Of a stretch of 64,000 nucleotides of DNA, positions 7,599-17,330 are shown piece by piece (positions within the stretch are counted from its first letter, which is position 1; every line of letters begins with the position of its first letter). The stretch is taken from positions 3,156,001 to 3,220,000 of the forward strand of contig NZ_CP034909.1 of the NCBI RefSeq assembly GCF_008932245.1, given 5' to 3'. Under the pieces are notes generated by a model. It saw only the letters and a list, made by a program, of their open reading frames with translations. It had not been told where the DNA came from and searched no databases. Origin of the DNA: Sinorhizobium alkalisoli. Its GTDB lineage: Bacteria > Pseudomonadota > Alphaproteobacteria > Rhizobiales > Rhizobiaceae. Both the position numbers and the translations under genes were made by a program.

Positions 7599-8873
7599 TC
7601 AAAGTTCGCTATCATCCGCTCGGTTAGACCAACTCCCGCCAGCTGCCACCTTCAGCCCATCTGGCTGATAGCCAGTCTCCTCGAACTCCTTCTGCAAATC
7701 GCCGGCAGCCAGCCGGGCCGCAGTCCAATTTTCCTCGTTTAAGTGTTCCTCAATCTTCGGATGGACAGCGAGGCTGATGTCTAAGTCCGACATTCGGACG
7801 AATCCGTCGGTGGCCTTCGCAAGCTTATCAGCCTCCGTACTGGCACTGCGGTAGGCGCGGTAGAACGGCTCATAGTAAGCGCGCCAAATCACGGGCGTTT
7901 CTGGCAGTTCCATCCCCCTGCCGTTTTCAGGTTCCGGATCGCGCCAGTAAAACTGGATGGTGTCATTTCTAAAAGAGGTGATGCAACCAATGTGAAGCTG
8001 GCATCTGGCTCCGCCAACGCTCACCAGCCTTTGAGCCTGCGCTTTAGCTTTTCTCTTTTCCTCCTCACCAGGCGCCGATGCCCTTCCCTTGCACTCAAAG
8101 GCATGCCAAGCCCCGTTGAACCTGGACTGCGCCACCATATCCGGCCTTGAGCGTCCAGATAGCAGCCCTGGTCTCAGCCAGTTCCTGAACACATCGAGGT
8201 GGACCGTCCAAGGAGCATCGAGGAGGCTCGCGGCAAAGAGTTTGCAGAGGACAAGGCCCAGGAAATAATTGACGGCCCCCTTCTCAGTAGGGTCCATTCG
8301 TTTGAAGAGATCGGTTCGGATGATCTTATGACCACTCGGCCCTCTCTGCTGAAGTGACATGCGCAGCATTGACCAGCGGAACCGCGCCTCGTGTAGGGAG
8401 GCGTCACCATGACGAAATACGTGAAATGTGTTGGGGCGACCGACCGTTATCGCCGCCCACAATATTTCGTCCCAATTGGTAGGTAGCCTGTAGCCACCAT
8501 CGGTCAGGACCGCCGGGGGAAAGTCCTCGTTCTCGTAGTCAATGAAAAGAACGTGTGGAGCGAGAATAGAATACCAAGCCAAAAAGGCGCGCAACGCCGC
8601 TTCGCTTTCTATTTCCGCTCGCCGCGCGACGGCAGAATTCAGTGATTTTAGCAGCCCATTGAGATTGTCGTTCCTGGCGTGTCCAATATAGGTCACGCCT
8701 TCCAACGGTCTCATCGGCGGTAGAAACCAAATTCGCGTCACCGATGCCCTTCGATCCAGAGCGAGCACGCGACCTTTGGGCGTCTGGAAGCCAAGGACAT
8801 ACTGAACGTCTTTGATCGGTGAACCGAACCACCCGATCAAAATCTGCTCGGCGGCAGTGCTTGATAGTGTCAC
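7599..8873 (-). CDS. PD-(D/E)XK-like protein at the end of the type I RM operon
   Basis: A 424-aa protein I cannot assign to a named family. Residues 240-262 contain a nuclease-like core: GRSRPDMVAQS (D245), a turn, then AWHAFECKGRA (E260, K262), a classic D...ExK arrangement, with a following helix of alternating Lys/Ala. Helix VNYFLGLVLCKLFA (201-214) just before it would be the usual first helix of the fold. The N-terminal 100 residues contain a strand-rich region (VLGFQTPKGRVLALDRR). The GTG start overlaps the hsdS stop by 4 nt (GTGA, 8870-8873), so translation is coupled to hsdS. It could be an accessory nuclease, a modification-dependent enzyme or a DNA-end sensor working with the RM complex. 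Confidence 0.6.
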   Translation of the reverse strand: MTLSSTAAEQILIGWFGSPIKDVQYVLGFQTPKGRVLALDRRASVTRIWFLPPMRPLEGVTYIGHARNDNLNGLLKSLNSAVARRAEIESEAALRAFLAWYSILAPHVLFIDYENEDFPPAVLTDGGYRLPTNWDEILWAAITVGRPNTFHVFRHGDASLHEARFRWSMLRMSLQQRGPSGHKIIRTDLFKRMDPTEKGAVNYFLGLVLCKLFAASLLDAPWTVHLDVFRNWLRPGLLSGRSRPDMVAQSRFNGAWHAFECKGRASAPGEEEKRKAKAQAQRLVSVGGARCQLHIGCITSFRNDTIQFYWRDPEPENGRGMELPETPVIWRAYYEPFYRAYRSASTEADKLAKATDGFVRMSDLDISLAVHPKIEEHLNEENWTAARLAAGDLQKEFEETGYQPDGLKVAAGGSWSNRADDSEL

Positions 8874-10588
8874 TCCGCCGCCTCTCTGCTTTCAAGGGCG
8901 GACGACGTCACAGCCTCGGCCAGCAGTGCGTCGAGCAGCTTGCGGCGCGTCTCGTCGGCGGTTATCAGGCTCGCCTCCAACTGGCCGCAGAGGGCCATGA
9001 GTTCATCAACCTTGGCGACGATTCGGTGTTGTTCAGCGAGCGGTGGGAGGGGAACAACGAACTGCGTAATATCAGTCAGGCGAAAGCTGTTCTTGATACC
9101 ACGTTGCGGCTCATTGAATTGTTGCTGAGCGAATGGGGAGCGAAACAGTTCTGCGAGATAGCGACCTTTCATTTGCGGTGCAGGGCGAACCATTGCGGTG
9201 TGCTGGTTGATGTATGCTTCACCGAAGCCCTCCGGTATCAGCCCCAGCATACCAACGTCACCGGTGATCGAAATTAGAATGTCTCCCGCTTCAAGACGGG
9301 TTCGGGTGCCTTCCCCATCACCGGGAGGCTTGACGCGCTGAATTTGGTCAAGCCGAAGGCGATAGTGATCCTTTGAAAGATTGCCCATGCGGACGAAGAT
9401 TGCGCCCTCACTTGAATAGTACTTTGCCCAATCCCGCGAACCACTTGTTACCAGCTGAGTTAAGTCACCAAGTCGGGCCCAAGCCCAGTGGTACGGAAGC
9501 TCGAACGACATATCAGCATCCGAAAGAGATGGCAGTTCCCTCTCTTTCCGAATTTCGCCCGACTTTACCAGCCGCGCCTTCTCGCGCGCGATCCGCTTCA
9601 ACAAATCCTCCGCTGGCTCATCCTTCGGGTCCTGCGGCACGAGCTTGCCGCGGACCGCGAGGTTGAGGATGGCTTGGCGCAGTTGCTTGATCTGGTCCGG
9701 CCGCGCCGTGAGGGCCGGCAAGGTCCCCAACGCGAAACGGGCGTCGTCGCGGAATGTCTCGGGATCGGGGCTGTCGAGGCGGGCAAGGCTTGCCGCCGCC
9801 AACCGATCCCGCGTCGCCTCCCGCGCCGTCCGCGCCGCCTCCAGCTGGTCGCAGAGTTCCATCAGTTCATCGACCTTTGCGACGATGCGGTGTTGTTCGG
9901 AGAGTGGTGGGAGGGGGAACGGCAGAACTGCAAAATCGGCGTCATTTATTGCCGGATATGCTAGGCCCCGCTGGGTCTCCTCCACGCACTCCACCATGAA
10001 CGGACTACGAAGAACAATCCAAATATAGCGCGGGGCAACGAGCCCGTGTCCATTGAGAACCGCAAAGGCCGTGCTGGCTATCGGCTTTGGCACAAATTCT
10101 GTGTCAATTATCGCGACATTCAACAGGTACGGACGAACACATGAATAGAGCACGTCTCCCTGCATAACTAGCTTGCGAGCTCGGCCTGGGGCCTCGCTGG
10201 GCTGTAATACTTTTGGGTCTGCGACTACCCCTGCTTCCTTATTGATTGCGGTAACGTCAATGTAGGTGAAGGCGGCCTCTGGAACCTCTTGTCCACGATC
10301 ACTGGTAATCTCGCGGATACGCGCCCAGCGCCAGGATTGAGGCAATTCGAAAGGAGATTTTTCGACTGGAGGCAGGGCTTTTGGCTTTCGTATCTCGCCC
10401 GCTTTCACCAAGCGCGCCTTCTCAGCCGCAATCCGCTTCAACAACTCCGAGGCTGGCTCATCTGCAGAATCCTGCGGCACCAGCTTGCCGCGCACCGCCA
10501 AATCTAGAATGAACCGGCGGAGCCTTATAATCGCATCCGACGCATCGGCAGTCTTTTCGTAATGCTGCAACAGGCGCTCGGCGTTCAT
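8870..10588 (-). CDS. hsdS: Type I restriction-modification specificity subunit HsdS
   Basis: A 572-aa S subunit that sets the target site of the RM complex. It has two target-recognition domains, each followed by the conserved coiled-coil spacer: PPLSEQHRIVAKVDELM (after the first) and PPLAEQHRIVAKVDELM (after the second). A second internal duplication is LAVRGKLVPQD...LLKRIA...GEIRK, found both at residues about 31-68 and just after the central spacer. The domain order repeat-TRD1-spacer-repeat-TRD2-spacer is that of a full-length HsdS and shows no truncation. The gene overlaps hsdM by 4 nt (10585-10588) and the nuclease-like gene by 4 nt. Confidence 0.92.
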   Translation of the reverse strand: MNAERLLQHYEKTADASDAIIRLRRFILDLAVRGKLVPQDSADEPASELLKRIAAEKARLVKAGEIRKPKALPPVEKSPFELPQSWRWARIREITSDRGQEVPEAAFTYIDVTAINKEAGVVADPKVLQPSEAPGRARKLVMQGDVLYSCVRPYLLNVAIIDTEFVPKPIASTAFAVLNGHGLVAPRYIWIVLRSPFMVECVEETQRGLAYPAINDADFAVLPFPLPPLSEQHRIVAKVDELMELCDQLEAARTAREATRDRLAAASLARLDSPDPETFRDDARFALGTLPALTARPDQIKQLRQAILNLAVRGKLVPQDPKDEPAEDLLKRIAREKARLVKSGEIRKERELPSLSDADMSFELPYHWAWARLGDLTQLVTSGSRDWAKYYSSEGAIFVRMGNLSKDHYRLRLDQIQRVKPPGDGEGTRTRLEAGDILISITGDVGMLGLIPEGFGEAYINQHTAMVRPAPQMKGRYLAELFRSPFAQQQFNEPQRGIKNSFRLTDITQFVVPLPPLAEQHRIVAKVDELMALCGQLEASLITADETRRKLLDALLAEAVTSSALESREAAE

Positions 10589-12039
10589 CGGGACAGCGCC
10601 TCCGCCAGAATGGACTTCAGCTGGTCGCGCAGCCGTGCCGCATCCGTTTCGGCTGCCATGAGATCGGCGAGCAGAACTTCGGGATCACCATGATCATCCG
10701 CCACCGTGTGCGGGTTCTTGACGTCCAGGTTGTAGCCCCGCGCCTTCACTTCATCCAAACTGATGCGCCAGGCCTGCGGACGTTCCTGCCTGCCCTTGCG
10801 CTCCTTGCCGCCCCACCAGTCGACGCAATCCTGCAGATGCTCCTGCCGGATCGGCTTGGTCATGGAATATGCCTTCTGCCCTTCCGGCACGCGGTGTTCC
10901 CAGAACCAGACGTCCCTGGTCGGGGTGCCCTTTTCGAAAAAGAGCAGGTTGGTGCCGATCGAGGCATAGGGCTTGAAGACCGAGTTCGGCAGACGGACGA
11001 TGGTGTGGACGTTACATTCCTCCAGCAGATGTTCCTTGAGCCGCGTCTTGACGCCCTCTCCGAAGAGGGAGCCATCCGGCAGGACGACGGCGGCGCGACC
11101 GCCGGGCTTCAACAGACGCACGATAAGCGCGAGGAATAGGTCTGCCGTTTCCTTGGTGCGGAAGGTCGGAAAGTTGTTCTCGATGCCGTCTTCCTCGCGG
11201 CCGCCGAAGGGCGGATTGGTAAGGATGATGTCGACCCGCTCATCCTTCCCCCAGGAGATCAGCGGCCGGGCCAGCGTGTTGTCATGGCGCACAAAGCTCG
11301 GGTCCTCGACACCGTGCAGCAGCATGTTGGTGACGCAAAGCATATGCGGCAGCGGCTTCTTTTCCACCGCTCGCAAACTGGCCTGCATCTTCTCCCTCTG
11401 TTCGGGCGTCCGCACATGGTTCTTTTCCATATGGCGGATGGCGCAGGTGAGAAAGCCGCCGGTACCGCAGGCGGGATCAAACAAGACTTCGCCCGGCTCC
11501 GGATCGATGCGGTCGACCATGAAGGATGTCAGTGCACGAGGCGTGTAGTATTCCCCGGCGTTGCCGGCAGACTGAAGGTCGTTGAGGATTTGTTCGTAGA
11601 TTTCCCCGAAATGCTGGCGCTTGGTCAGACTGTTGAAATCGATGTCACTGATCTTGTTGACCACCTGGCGGATCAACTGGCCCGATTTCATGTAGTTGTA
11701 GGCGTCTTCAAACAGGTCGCGCACGACGCGGCGGCGATCACCTGGCTGCGCCGAGACCGGCAAAGCCTTCAGCGTCGGGAAGAGCTCGTTGTTGACGAAG
11801 GCAAGCAGCGCCTCGCCCGTGATGCCTTCCGGATCAGCAGCCCAATTACTCCACTGGAATCTCACCGGGATCGGTGAGACGTAATTGTCGCGGGTCAGCT
11901 CCAGTTCCTGGTCCTGATCATCCATGATCTTGAGGAAGAACATCCAGCAGAGCTGGCTGATGCGCTGGGCATCGCCATCGACACCAGCATCCTGACGCAT
12001 GATGTCCTGGATGGATTTGACGGTATTGCGGACTGACAT
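10585..12039 (-). CDS. hsdM: Type I restriction-modification methyltransferase HsdM
   Basis: N6-adenine DNA methyltransferase subunit. It starts with the N-terminal helical domain (SVRNTVKSIQDIMRQDAG) and carries the SAM-binding motif DPACGTGGFL and the catalytic NPPFGG. The start chosen is ATG 12039 (484 aa), because family members begin M(A/S)VRNTVKSIQ. An upstream GTG at 12096 overlaps the hsdR stop by 4 nt and would add 19 unrelated residues. It forms a methylase with HsdS, and with HsdR the restriction complex. Confidence 0.93.
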   Translation of the reverse strand: MSVRNTVKSIQDIMRQDAGVDGDAQRISQLCWMFFLKIMDDQDQELELTRDNYVSPIPVRFQWSNWAADPEGITGEALLAFVNNELFPTLKALPVSAQPGDRRRVVRDLFEDAYNYMKSGQLIRQVVNKISDIDFNSLTKRQHFGEIYEQILNDLQSAGNAGEYYTPRALTSFMVDRIDPEPGEVLFDPACGTGGFLTCAIRHMEKNHVRTPEQREKMQASLRAVEKKPLPHMLCVTNMLLHGVEDPSFVRHDNTLARPLISWGKDERVDIILTNPPFGGREEDGIENNFPTFRTKETADLFLALIVRLLKPGGRAAVVLPDGSLFGEGVKTRLKEHLLEECNVHTIVRLPNSVFKPYASIGTNLLFFEKGTPTRDVWFWEHRVPEGQKAYSMTKPIRQEHLQDCVDWWGGKERKGRQERPQAWRISLDEVKARGYNLDVKNPHTVADDHGDPEVLLADLMAAETDAARLRDQLKSILAEALSR

Positions 12040-12092
12040 GTGCACTGCTCTATCTGGTAAGGACGACACGGGGACTGCGGGAGGTACTAGCC

Positions 12093-14537
12093 TCACGAGG
12101 CATCGTCGTAAATCGCGTTCTGCATCTCATGGACGGCCCGCTCAAAGCTGGCCTTACCACCGAAGGCGCGGACGAGCTCAACCGGCGTGCCAAGCGTGTT
12201 CGCCGGCGGTATGCGCAGAACATTGGTATCGTCGAGGTTTAAGACACCTTCGTCGGCATATTTGGAGAGCAGTACGTCGAGCACCGCCCGCGCCTTGCCT
12301 TCATATCGACTGAAGACATCCCGCTTCTTGACGTTGTCGGCCCGCTCCTGGCGCGTCAGGGGCTTGCGGTTGAAGGCGATGTGGCAGACGAGATCGAAAG
12401 GATCGAGGTCGACGCCGAGCTCCTTGGCGATGACATCGAGCGGCAGGCCTTCCGCCGCCAGCTCTTTAACGAGTGCATCCTTGCGCTCCTCCGACTTCCA
12501 GCGCCTCAAGAAATCGTCAAGGCTGGCGAAATGTTTCAGCAGGGCGGCCTTGGTGTAGTCACGCAGGCTTTCGGTGACCAGCTTGCCGTTGGCGTCCAGA
12601 TATTCGACGCGCTCGGCGACAATACGGGCACCGACGCCATCGACATAGACCTTCTTCTGTGGCTCGCCACTGCCGGGCGGAAACGTCACCTCCTCACCAC
12701 CGGTGACCGGTGGATCGGCCGTGTATTCGTCCTGGGCCCCTTCCTCGAGACCTGTCGTATCGGTATCCGGCGGAGTGATCGGATCGGCCTCGCCCGGTTC
12801 GTAGATCTGGACAGGATCGCCATCGAATTCGGGATCGGCGAAATGGTTGGTCGCGCCGCGGAAATCCATCAGTGTGAAATAGAACTTCTGCGTATCCTCA
12901 TGGACTCGCGTGCCGCGGCCGACGATCTGTTTGAACTCTGTCATCGAGCCGACTTGGCGATCCAGCACGATGAGCCGGCAGGTTTGGGCATCCACGCCGG
13001 TGGACAGCAGGCGCGATGTCGTGACGATGACGGGATAGCGCGATTCCGGATCGATAAAATTGCCGATCTGCGCCTGCCCAGTTGCATCGCTTCCCGTGAT
13101 GCGCATGACGTAGCGGGCATTTTCGTCGCAGAGGTCCTTGTTCTCATTGATGAGCGCCTGGCGCATGCGGGCGGCATGTTCTTCATCCACGCAGAACACT
13201 ATGGTTTTCTGAAAGCGGTCACCGCTCTCCTTGAGAAATGCCGTGACCTTGGCTGCGACCAGCTTTGTGCGCTCGTCTAAGACCAGTGCGCGATCAAAGT
13301 CCTTGGTGTTATAGATGCGATCCTCGACCTCTTCGCCGTCGCGGTCGAGCTGGCCCTTTTCCGGCCGGTAGCCTTCCACGTCGCGATCGATATGGACCTT
13401 AATGACCTTGTAGGGGGCAAGAAAGCCGTCGCTGATGCCCTGCTTCAGGGAATAGGTGAAGGCCGGCTCACCGAAGTAGGCCGTGTTGGAAACATACTCC
13501 GTCTCCTTCGGAGTCGCCGTCAGGCCGATCTGCGTTGCCGAAGAGAAGTACTCGAGAATTTCGCGCCAGGCGGAATCTTCCGCTGCACTACCGCGATGGC
13601 ATTCGTCGATGACGATGAGATCGAAGAAGTCTGGCGAAAACTCGCGGTACAGCTTTTGCCGCTCCTCCGGACCGGTAATCGCCTGATAGAGCCCGAGGTA
13701 GATTTCGAACGCAGTGTCGATCCGGCGCTTCCTGTCCAGCGCGAGCTTCAGATCGACCTCGGTGCCGTCCGTGCGTTCGATCGTCTTCGACTTGGTGGAA
13801 AGCTTCGCCATCGCGCCGCCAAAGGGGCGGAAGTCGTTGACCATGGTCTGGTCGATCAAGACGTTTCGGTCAGCGAGGAACAGGATGCGCTTCTTGCGGC
13901 CGGCCTTCCATAGACGCCAGATGATCTGAAACGCCGTATAAGTCTTGCCCGTCCCCGTCGCCATGACGAGCAGGACGCGATCTCGCCCCTTGGCAATCGC
14001 CTCGATCGCCGCATTGATGGCGTTCACCTGATAATAGCGCGGGGCCTTGCCGCTGCCGTCGTCATAATAGTCCTGCAGCACCAACGCTTCGGCCGAACTG
14101 TCCAACCCTTTCCATGCACTGTACAGCCGCCACAGTTCCTCCGGTGACGGAAACCGGTCCAGGCGGAGATTTTCCTCCTTCAGGTAACGCTGACCAGTGC
14201 GATCGTGGAAGACAAAGCCGTCGCCGTTTGAGGAGAAGACGAATGGAATTGCCAGCGTTTCCGCATAGTCCAGCCCCTGTTGCAGACCATCGCCAACGGC
14301 GTGGTTGTTGTCCTTGGCCTCGATGAGGGCAATCGGGATGTTGGGCTTGTAGTAAAGGACGAAATCCGCCTTCTTTGCCGTGCCCCGTGCCACCAGTTTG
14401 CCGCGGACGGTGATGCGCCCCTTGGTGAAGAACACCTCCTCACGAACCTGCAACATCGTGTCCCAACCGGCGTGCTTGACCGCCGGCAAGATGAACTTCG
14501 TGCAGATATCGCGTTCCGTCAAAGAGCGCTTGTCCAT
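12093..14537 (-). CDS. hsdR: Type I restriction endonuclease HsdR
   Basis: The 814-aa motor and nuclease subunit is the first gene of the operon. The N-terminal nuclease site is D58 (KKADFVLYY) with E73-K75 (IALIEAKDN). A superfamily 2 helicase follows, with Walker A LVMATGTGKTYTA (about 190-202), the DECHRG box and GLTATP, then a C-terminal helicase half with IVGRGTRVHED. An acidic linker (about 600-650) precedes the C-terminal domain. The start is taken at ATG 14537 (MDKRSLTERDIC); the frame extends 26 codons further but without family likeness. It cuts unmethylated foreign DNA after translocation. The remnant at 4730-5257 belongs to a different HsdR type. Confidence 0.93.
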   Translation of the reverse strand: MDKRSLTERDICTKFILPAVKHAGWDTMLQVREEVFFTKGRITVRGKLVARGTAKKADFVLYYKPNIPIALIEAKDNNHAVGDGLQQGLDYAETLAIPFVFSSNGDGFVFHDRTGQRYLKEENLRLDRFPSPEELWRLYSAWKGLDSSAEALVLQDYYDDGSGKAPRYYQVNAINAAIEAIAKGRDRVLLVMATGTGKTYTAFQIIWRLWKAGRKKRILFLADRNVLIDQTMVNDFRPFGGAMAKLSTKSKTIERTDGTEVDLKLALDRKRRIDTAFEIYLGLYQAITGPEERQKLYREFSPDFFDLIVIDECHRGSAAEDSAWREILEYFSSATQIGLTATPKETEYVSNTAYFGEPAFTYSLKQGISDGFLAPYKVIKVHIDRDVEGYRPEKGQLDRDGEEVEDRIYNTKDFDRALVLDERTKLVAAKVTAFLKESGDRFQKTIVFCVDEEHAARMRQALINENKDLCDENARYVMRITGSDATGQAQIGNFIDPESRYPVIVTTSRLLSTGVDAQTCRLIVLDRQVGSMTEFKQIVGRGTRVHEDTQKFYFTLMDFRGATNHFADPEFDGDPVQIYEPGEADPITPPDTDTTGLEEGAQDEYTADPPVTGGEEVTFPPGSGEPQKKVYVDGVGARIVAERVEYLDANGKLVTESLRDYTKAALLKHFASLDDFLRRWKSEERKDALVKELAAEGLPLDVIAKELGVDLDPFDLVCHIAFNRKPLTRQERADNVKKRDVFSRYEGKARAVLDVLLSKYADEGVLNLDDTNVLRIPPANTLGTPVELVRAFGGKASFERAVHEMQNAIYDDAS

Positions 14538-14791
14538 CGAGATGTCGTTCCCCGCCTTCCCCGTCGATCCTTCCCAATGAATAGCGTTCCGCCTGCTGTT
14601 GCAACCCTGAGACAAGGACGGAAGGTTGAGATGTCACTTGGGACGGAAAGGAACTGGCCGTCAGAGTAGCGGTCGGCCATGTATCCGAAGAACTCGACCA
14701 GCCTCGATGGCAACAGAACACGCCGGCCTGCGTGACAGCCGCCCCCGTCCATGCCATAGGGGTGCCCGCAACCAACCAGGCCGTCTTTCCC

Positions 14792-16414
14792 ATGATCCGC
14801 ATCGATAATATCAGCAAGTCCAACAGTCACCGCATTCTCTATATCGAAGCCTCGGCGGCGTTGAACCGGGGCGAGAAGATTGGTCTCGTCGGCCCGAACG
14901 GGGCGGGAAAGACGACGCTTTTTCGGATGATCACCGGCGAGGAACTGCCTGACGAGGGACAGGTCTCGGTCGAGAAGGGCATGACGATCGGCTATTTCGA
15001 TCAGGACGTCGGCGAGATGGGCGGACGGTCGGCCGTCGCCGAGGTGATGGAGGGGGCGGGACCGGTGAGCGCTATCGCGGCGGAGCTGCGTTCGCTCGAG
15101 GCGGCGATGTCGGATCCGGACCGCATGGATGACATGGATCAGATCATCGAGCGCTATGGCGAGGTGCAGGCGCGCTACGAGGAGCTCGATGGCTATGCGC
15201 TGGAGGGACGTGCCCGCGAGGCTCTGGCGGGCTTGAGCTTCAGCCAGGAGATGATGGACGGCGATGTCGCCAAGCTGTCGGGCGGCTGGAAGATGCGCGT
15301 GGCGCTCGCCCGCATCCTCCTGATGCGCCCGGACGTCATGCTGCTCGACGAGCCGAGCAACCATCTCGATCTCGAAAGCCTGATCTGGCTGGAAGAATTC
15401 CTGAAAACCTATGACGGCGCGCTGTTGATGACGTCCCATGACCGCGAGTTCATGAACCGGATCGTCACCAAGATCATCGAGATCGATGGGGGTACGCTCA
15501 CGACCTATTCCGGCGATTACGGCTTCTATGAAGAACAGCGGGCGCTCGCCGAGCGGCAGCAGCAGGCGCAGTTCGAGCGCCAGCAGGCGATGCTCGCCAA
15601 GGAGATCAAGTTCATCGAGCGCTTCAAGGCCCGCGCCTCGCACGCCTCGCAGGTTCAAAGCCGGGTGAAGAAGCTCGAGAAGATCGACCGCGTCGAGCCG
15701 CCGCGCCGGCGCCAGACCGTCGCCTTCGACTTCCTGCCGGCGCCGCGCTCCGGCGAAGACGTCGTCAACCTCAGGAGCGTCCACAAGGCCTATGGCAGCC
15801 GGACGATCTATGACGGGCTCGACTTCATGGTGCGCCGGCGCGAACGCTGGTGCATCATGGGCATCAACGGCGCCGGCAAGTCGACACTCTTGAAGCTCGT
15901 CACCGGCACCACCACGCCGGACAAGGGCAGCGTGTCGCTCGGCGCCAGCGTCAAGCTCGGCTATTTCGCCCAGCACTCCATGGACCTGCTCGACGGCGAC
16001 AGCACCATACTGCAATGGCTGGAGGAACGCTTTCCGAAGGCCGGCCAGGCGCCGCTCCGGGCGCTTTCCGGCTGTTTCGGCTTTTCCGGCGATGACGTCG
16101 AGAAGCGGTGCCGGGTGCTCTCCGGCGGCGAGAAGGCGCGGCTGGTGATGGCCGCGATGCTGTTCGACCCGCCGAACTTCCTCGTCCTCGACGAGCCGAC
16201 CAACCACCTCGATCTCGATACGAAGGAAATGCTGATCAAGGCGCTCTCGGCCTATGAGGGCACCATGCTGTTCGTCTCGCACGACCGCCGTTTCCTGTCG
16301 GCGCTCTCCAATCGGGTGCTGGAGCTCACACCGGAGGGCATCCAGCAATATGGCGGCAGCTATGCCGAATATGTCGAGCGCACCGGACAGGAGGCGCCGG
16401 GCCTGCGCGGATAG
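14792..16414 (+). CDS. ABC-F family ATPase (translation factor type)
   Basis: A 540-aa soluble protein with two ABC domains in tandem and no membrane segments. First domain: GLVGPNGAGKTT, LSGGWKMRVALAR, VMLLDEPSNHLD. Second: GINGAGKSTLLK, LSGGEKARLVMA, FLVLDEPTNHLD. The charged linker between them (residues about 230-310, rich in Glu, Gln and Lys) is the P-site tRNA interaction motif of ABC-F proteins, which act on the ribosome rather than in transport. The start is ATG 14792 (MIRIDNISKS); the 20 codons before it lack family likeness. It is the first core gene to the right of the defence island, transcribed away from hsdR. Confidence 0.88.
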   Translation: MIRIDNISKSNSHRILYIEASAALNRGEKIGLVGPNGAGKTTLFRMITGEELPDEGQVSVEKGMTIGYFDQDVGEMGGRSAVAEVMEGAGPVSAIAAELRSLEAAMSDPDRMDDMDQIIERYGEVQARYEELDGYALEGRAREALAGLSFSQEMMDGDVAKLSGGWKMRVALARILLMRPDVMLLDEPSNHLDLESLIWLEEFLKTYDGALLMTSHDREFMNRIVTKIIEIDGGTLTTYSGDYGFYEEQRALAERQQQAQFERQQAMLAKEIKFIERFKARASHASQVQSRVKKLEKIDRVEPPRRRQTVAFDFLPAPRSGEDVVNLRSVHKAYGSRTIYDGLDFMVRRRERWCIMGINGAGKSTLLKLVTGTTTPDKGSVSLGASVKLGYFAQHSMDLLDGDSTILQWLEERFPKAGQAPLRALSGCFGFSGDDVEKRCRVLSGGEKARLVMAAMLFDPPNFLVLDEPTNHLDLDTKEMLIKALSAYEGTMLFVSHDRRFLSALSNRVLELTPEGIQQYGGSYAEYVERTGQEAPGLRG

Positions 16415-16477
16415 CTTCGCGCGTGGGCTGAAAGCCTGCGCGCGTTCTCTCGACAATCATAGGAGAGGCAGTTGCGT

Positions 16478-17263
16478 CTACCGTGCGGCTCGGGCCAAGG
16501 GCCGGCTGCACGTTTGAGCCGCCCTGCTCTCCGCCAGAGCCCGCCTCGCCCAATCTGCCCAGAGCTCCGCCGGCGGCAGCCAGATCCAGCCGCCGGCCTC
16601 GTCGCCCACGGCCTCGGCCTTGCCGGCCGCGGCACAGGCCGCCGTCAACAGGCAGATCCAGGCGGCCCGCCTTTCATGGTCGCGCTCGTCGGTCACCCTC
16701 TCGAGCACGCGCTCGTCGTTCCAGCCGATGAACTTCAGCAGCTCCGCGAACACACCGCTCTCAAGCGCGTGATCGTAGAGCCAGTCGAACTTCTTGCGCT
16801 TCGCCGCCTTCGACAGGGCAAAGCGCTCGTCCGCGATGAGAACGCCGAGAAAGGCATTCGGAAAGGCCTCGATGATCGCCGCGCCGGGAATCACGGATGG
16901 GCCGACCGGCGCTGCGGCGGCGAGGTGGGCGACCTGCGCGGCCGTCTCGGCGGCGGCTTTTCTTAAAAGCCGGCCGTAGCCGTGGTGGCTGAGGCCGGGT
17001 TTGCAGCGCGTCTGGAAGGCGCCGCGGATGAAGAGGCGCTCGCAGAGGCGGGCGAGGTCGTCGGGGGCGCCCGGCGGCGTCAGCGGGCCGTCGATGGCGA
17101 TCACCGAAAATGTCGTCGCGGGCGGGATCTTCTGCTTACGGCGCTCCCAGTCCGTGTAAGTCTTCGCGGCGTCCACCGCGCCGGCAAGGCTCCAGGCGAT
17201 GCCGGTGGTCGGCCGCGATTGCGAAAAGCCGACGTCGATGCCGAGCAGGCTGTCGAAGCTCAT
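16478..17263 (-). CDS. DUF429 protein (RNase H-fold predicted nuclease)
   Basis: A 261-aa member of DUF429, proteins predicted to have an RNase H-like fold. The first strand carries LLGIDVGFSQS with an aspartate, the second VIAIDGPLTPPG, and IIEAFPNAFLG follows further on, where members usually show an acidic E-x-(F/Y)-P. The start ATG 17263 has GAGGGAAAG 4-12 nt upstream and begins MSFDSLLGIDVG; an upstream in-frame start at 17305 is less likely. No biochemical function is established. It is followed at its 5' side by another minus-strand hypothetical gene 67 nt away. Confidence 0.7.
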   Translation of the reverse strand: MSFDSLLGIDVGFSQSRPTTGIAWSLAGAVDAAKTYTDWERRKQKIPPATTFSVIAIDGPLTPPGAPDDLARLCERLFIRGAFQTRCKPGLSHHGYGRLLRKAAAETAAQVAHLAAAAPVGPSVIPGAAIIEAFPNAFLGVLIADERFALSKAAKRKKFDWLYDHALESGVFAELLKFIGWNDERVLERVTDERDHERRAAWICLLTAACAAAGKAEAVGDEAGGWIWLPPAELWADWARRALAESRAAQTCSRPLARAAR

Positions 17264-17330
17264 GTCTTTCCCTCGCCTATCCGTGTCGCGGCGGTAGGCG
17301 CGCATGGGGTGGCGCAGCCGTTACCGCTTA

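Noticed and set aside
14519..16456. 645-codon minus-strand frame
   Set aside because: It runs antisense through the ABC-F gene; its sequence is low in complexity and has no family features. Such frames are usual opposite GC-rich genes.
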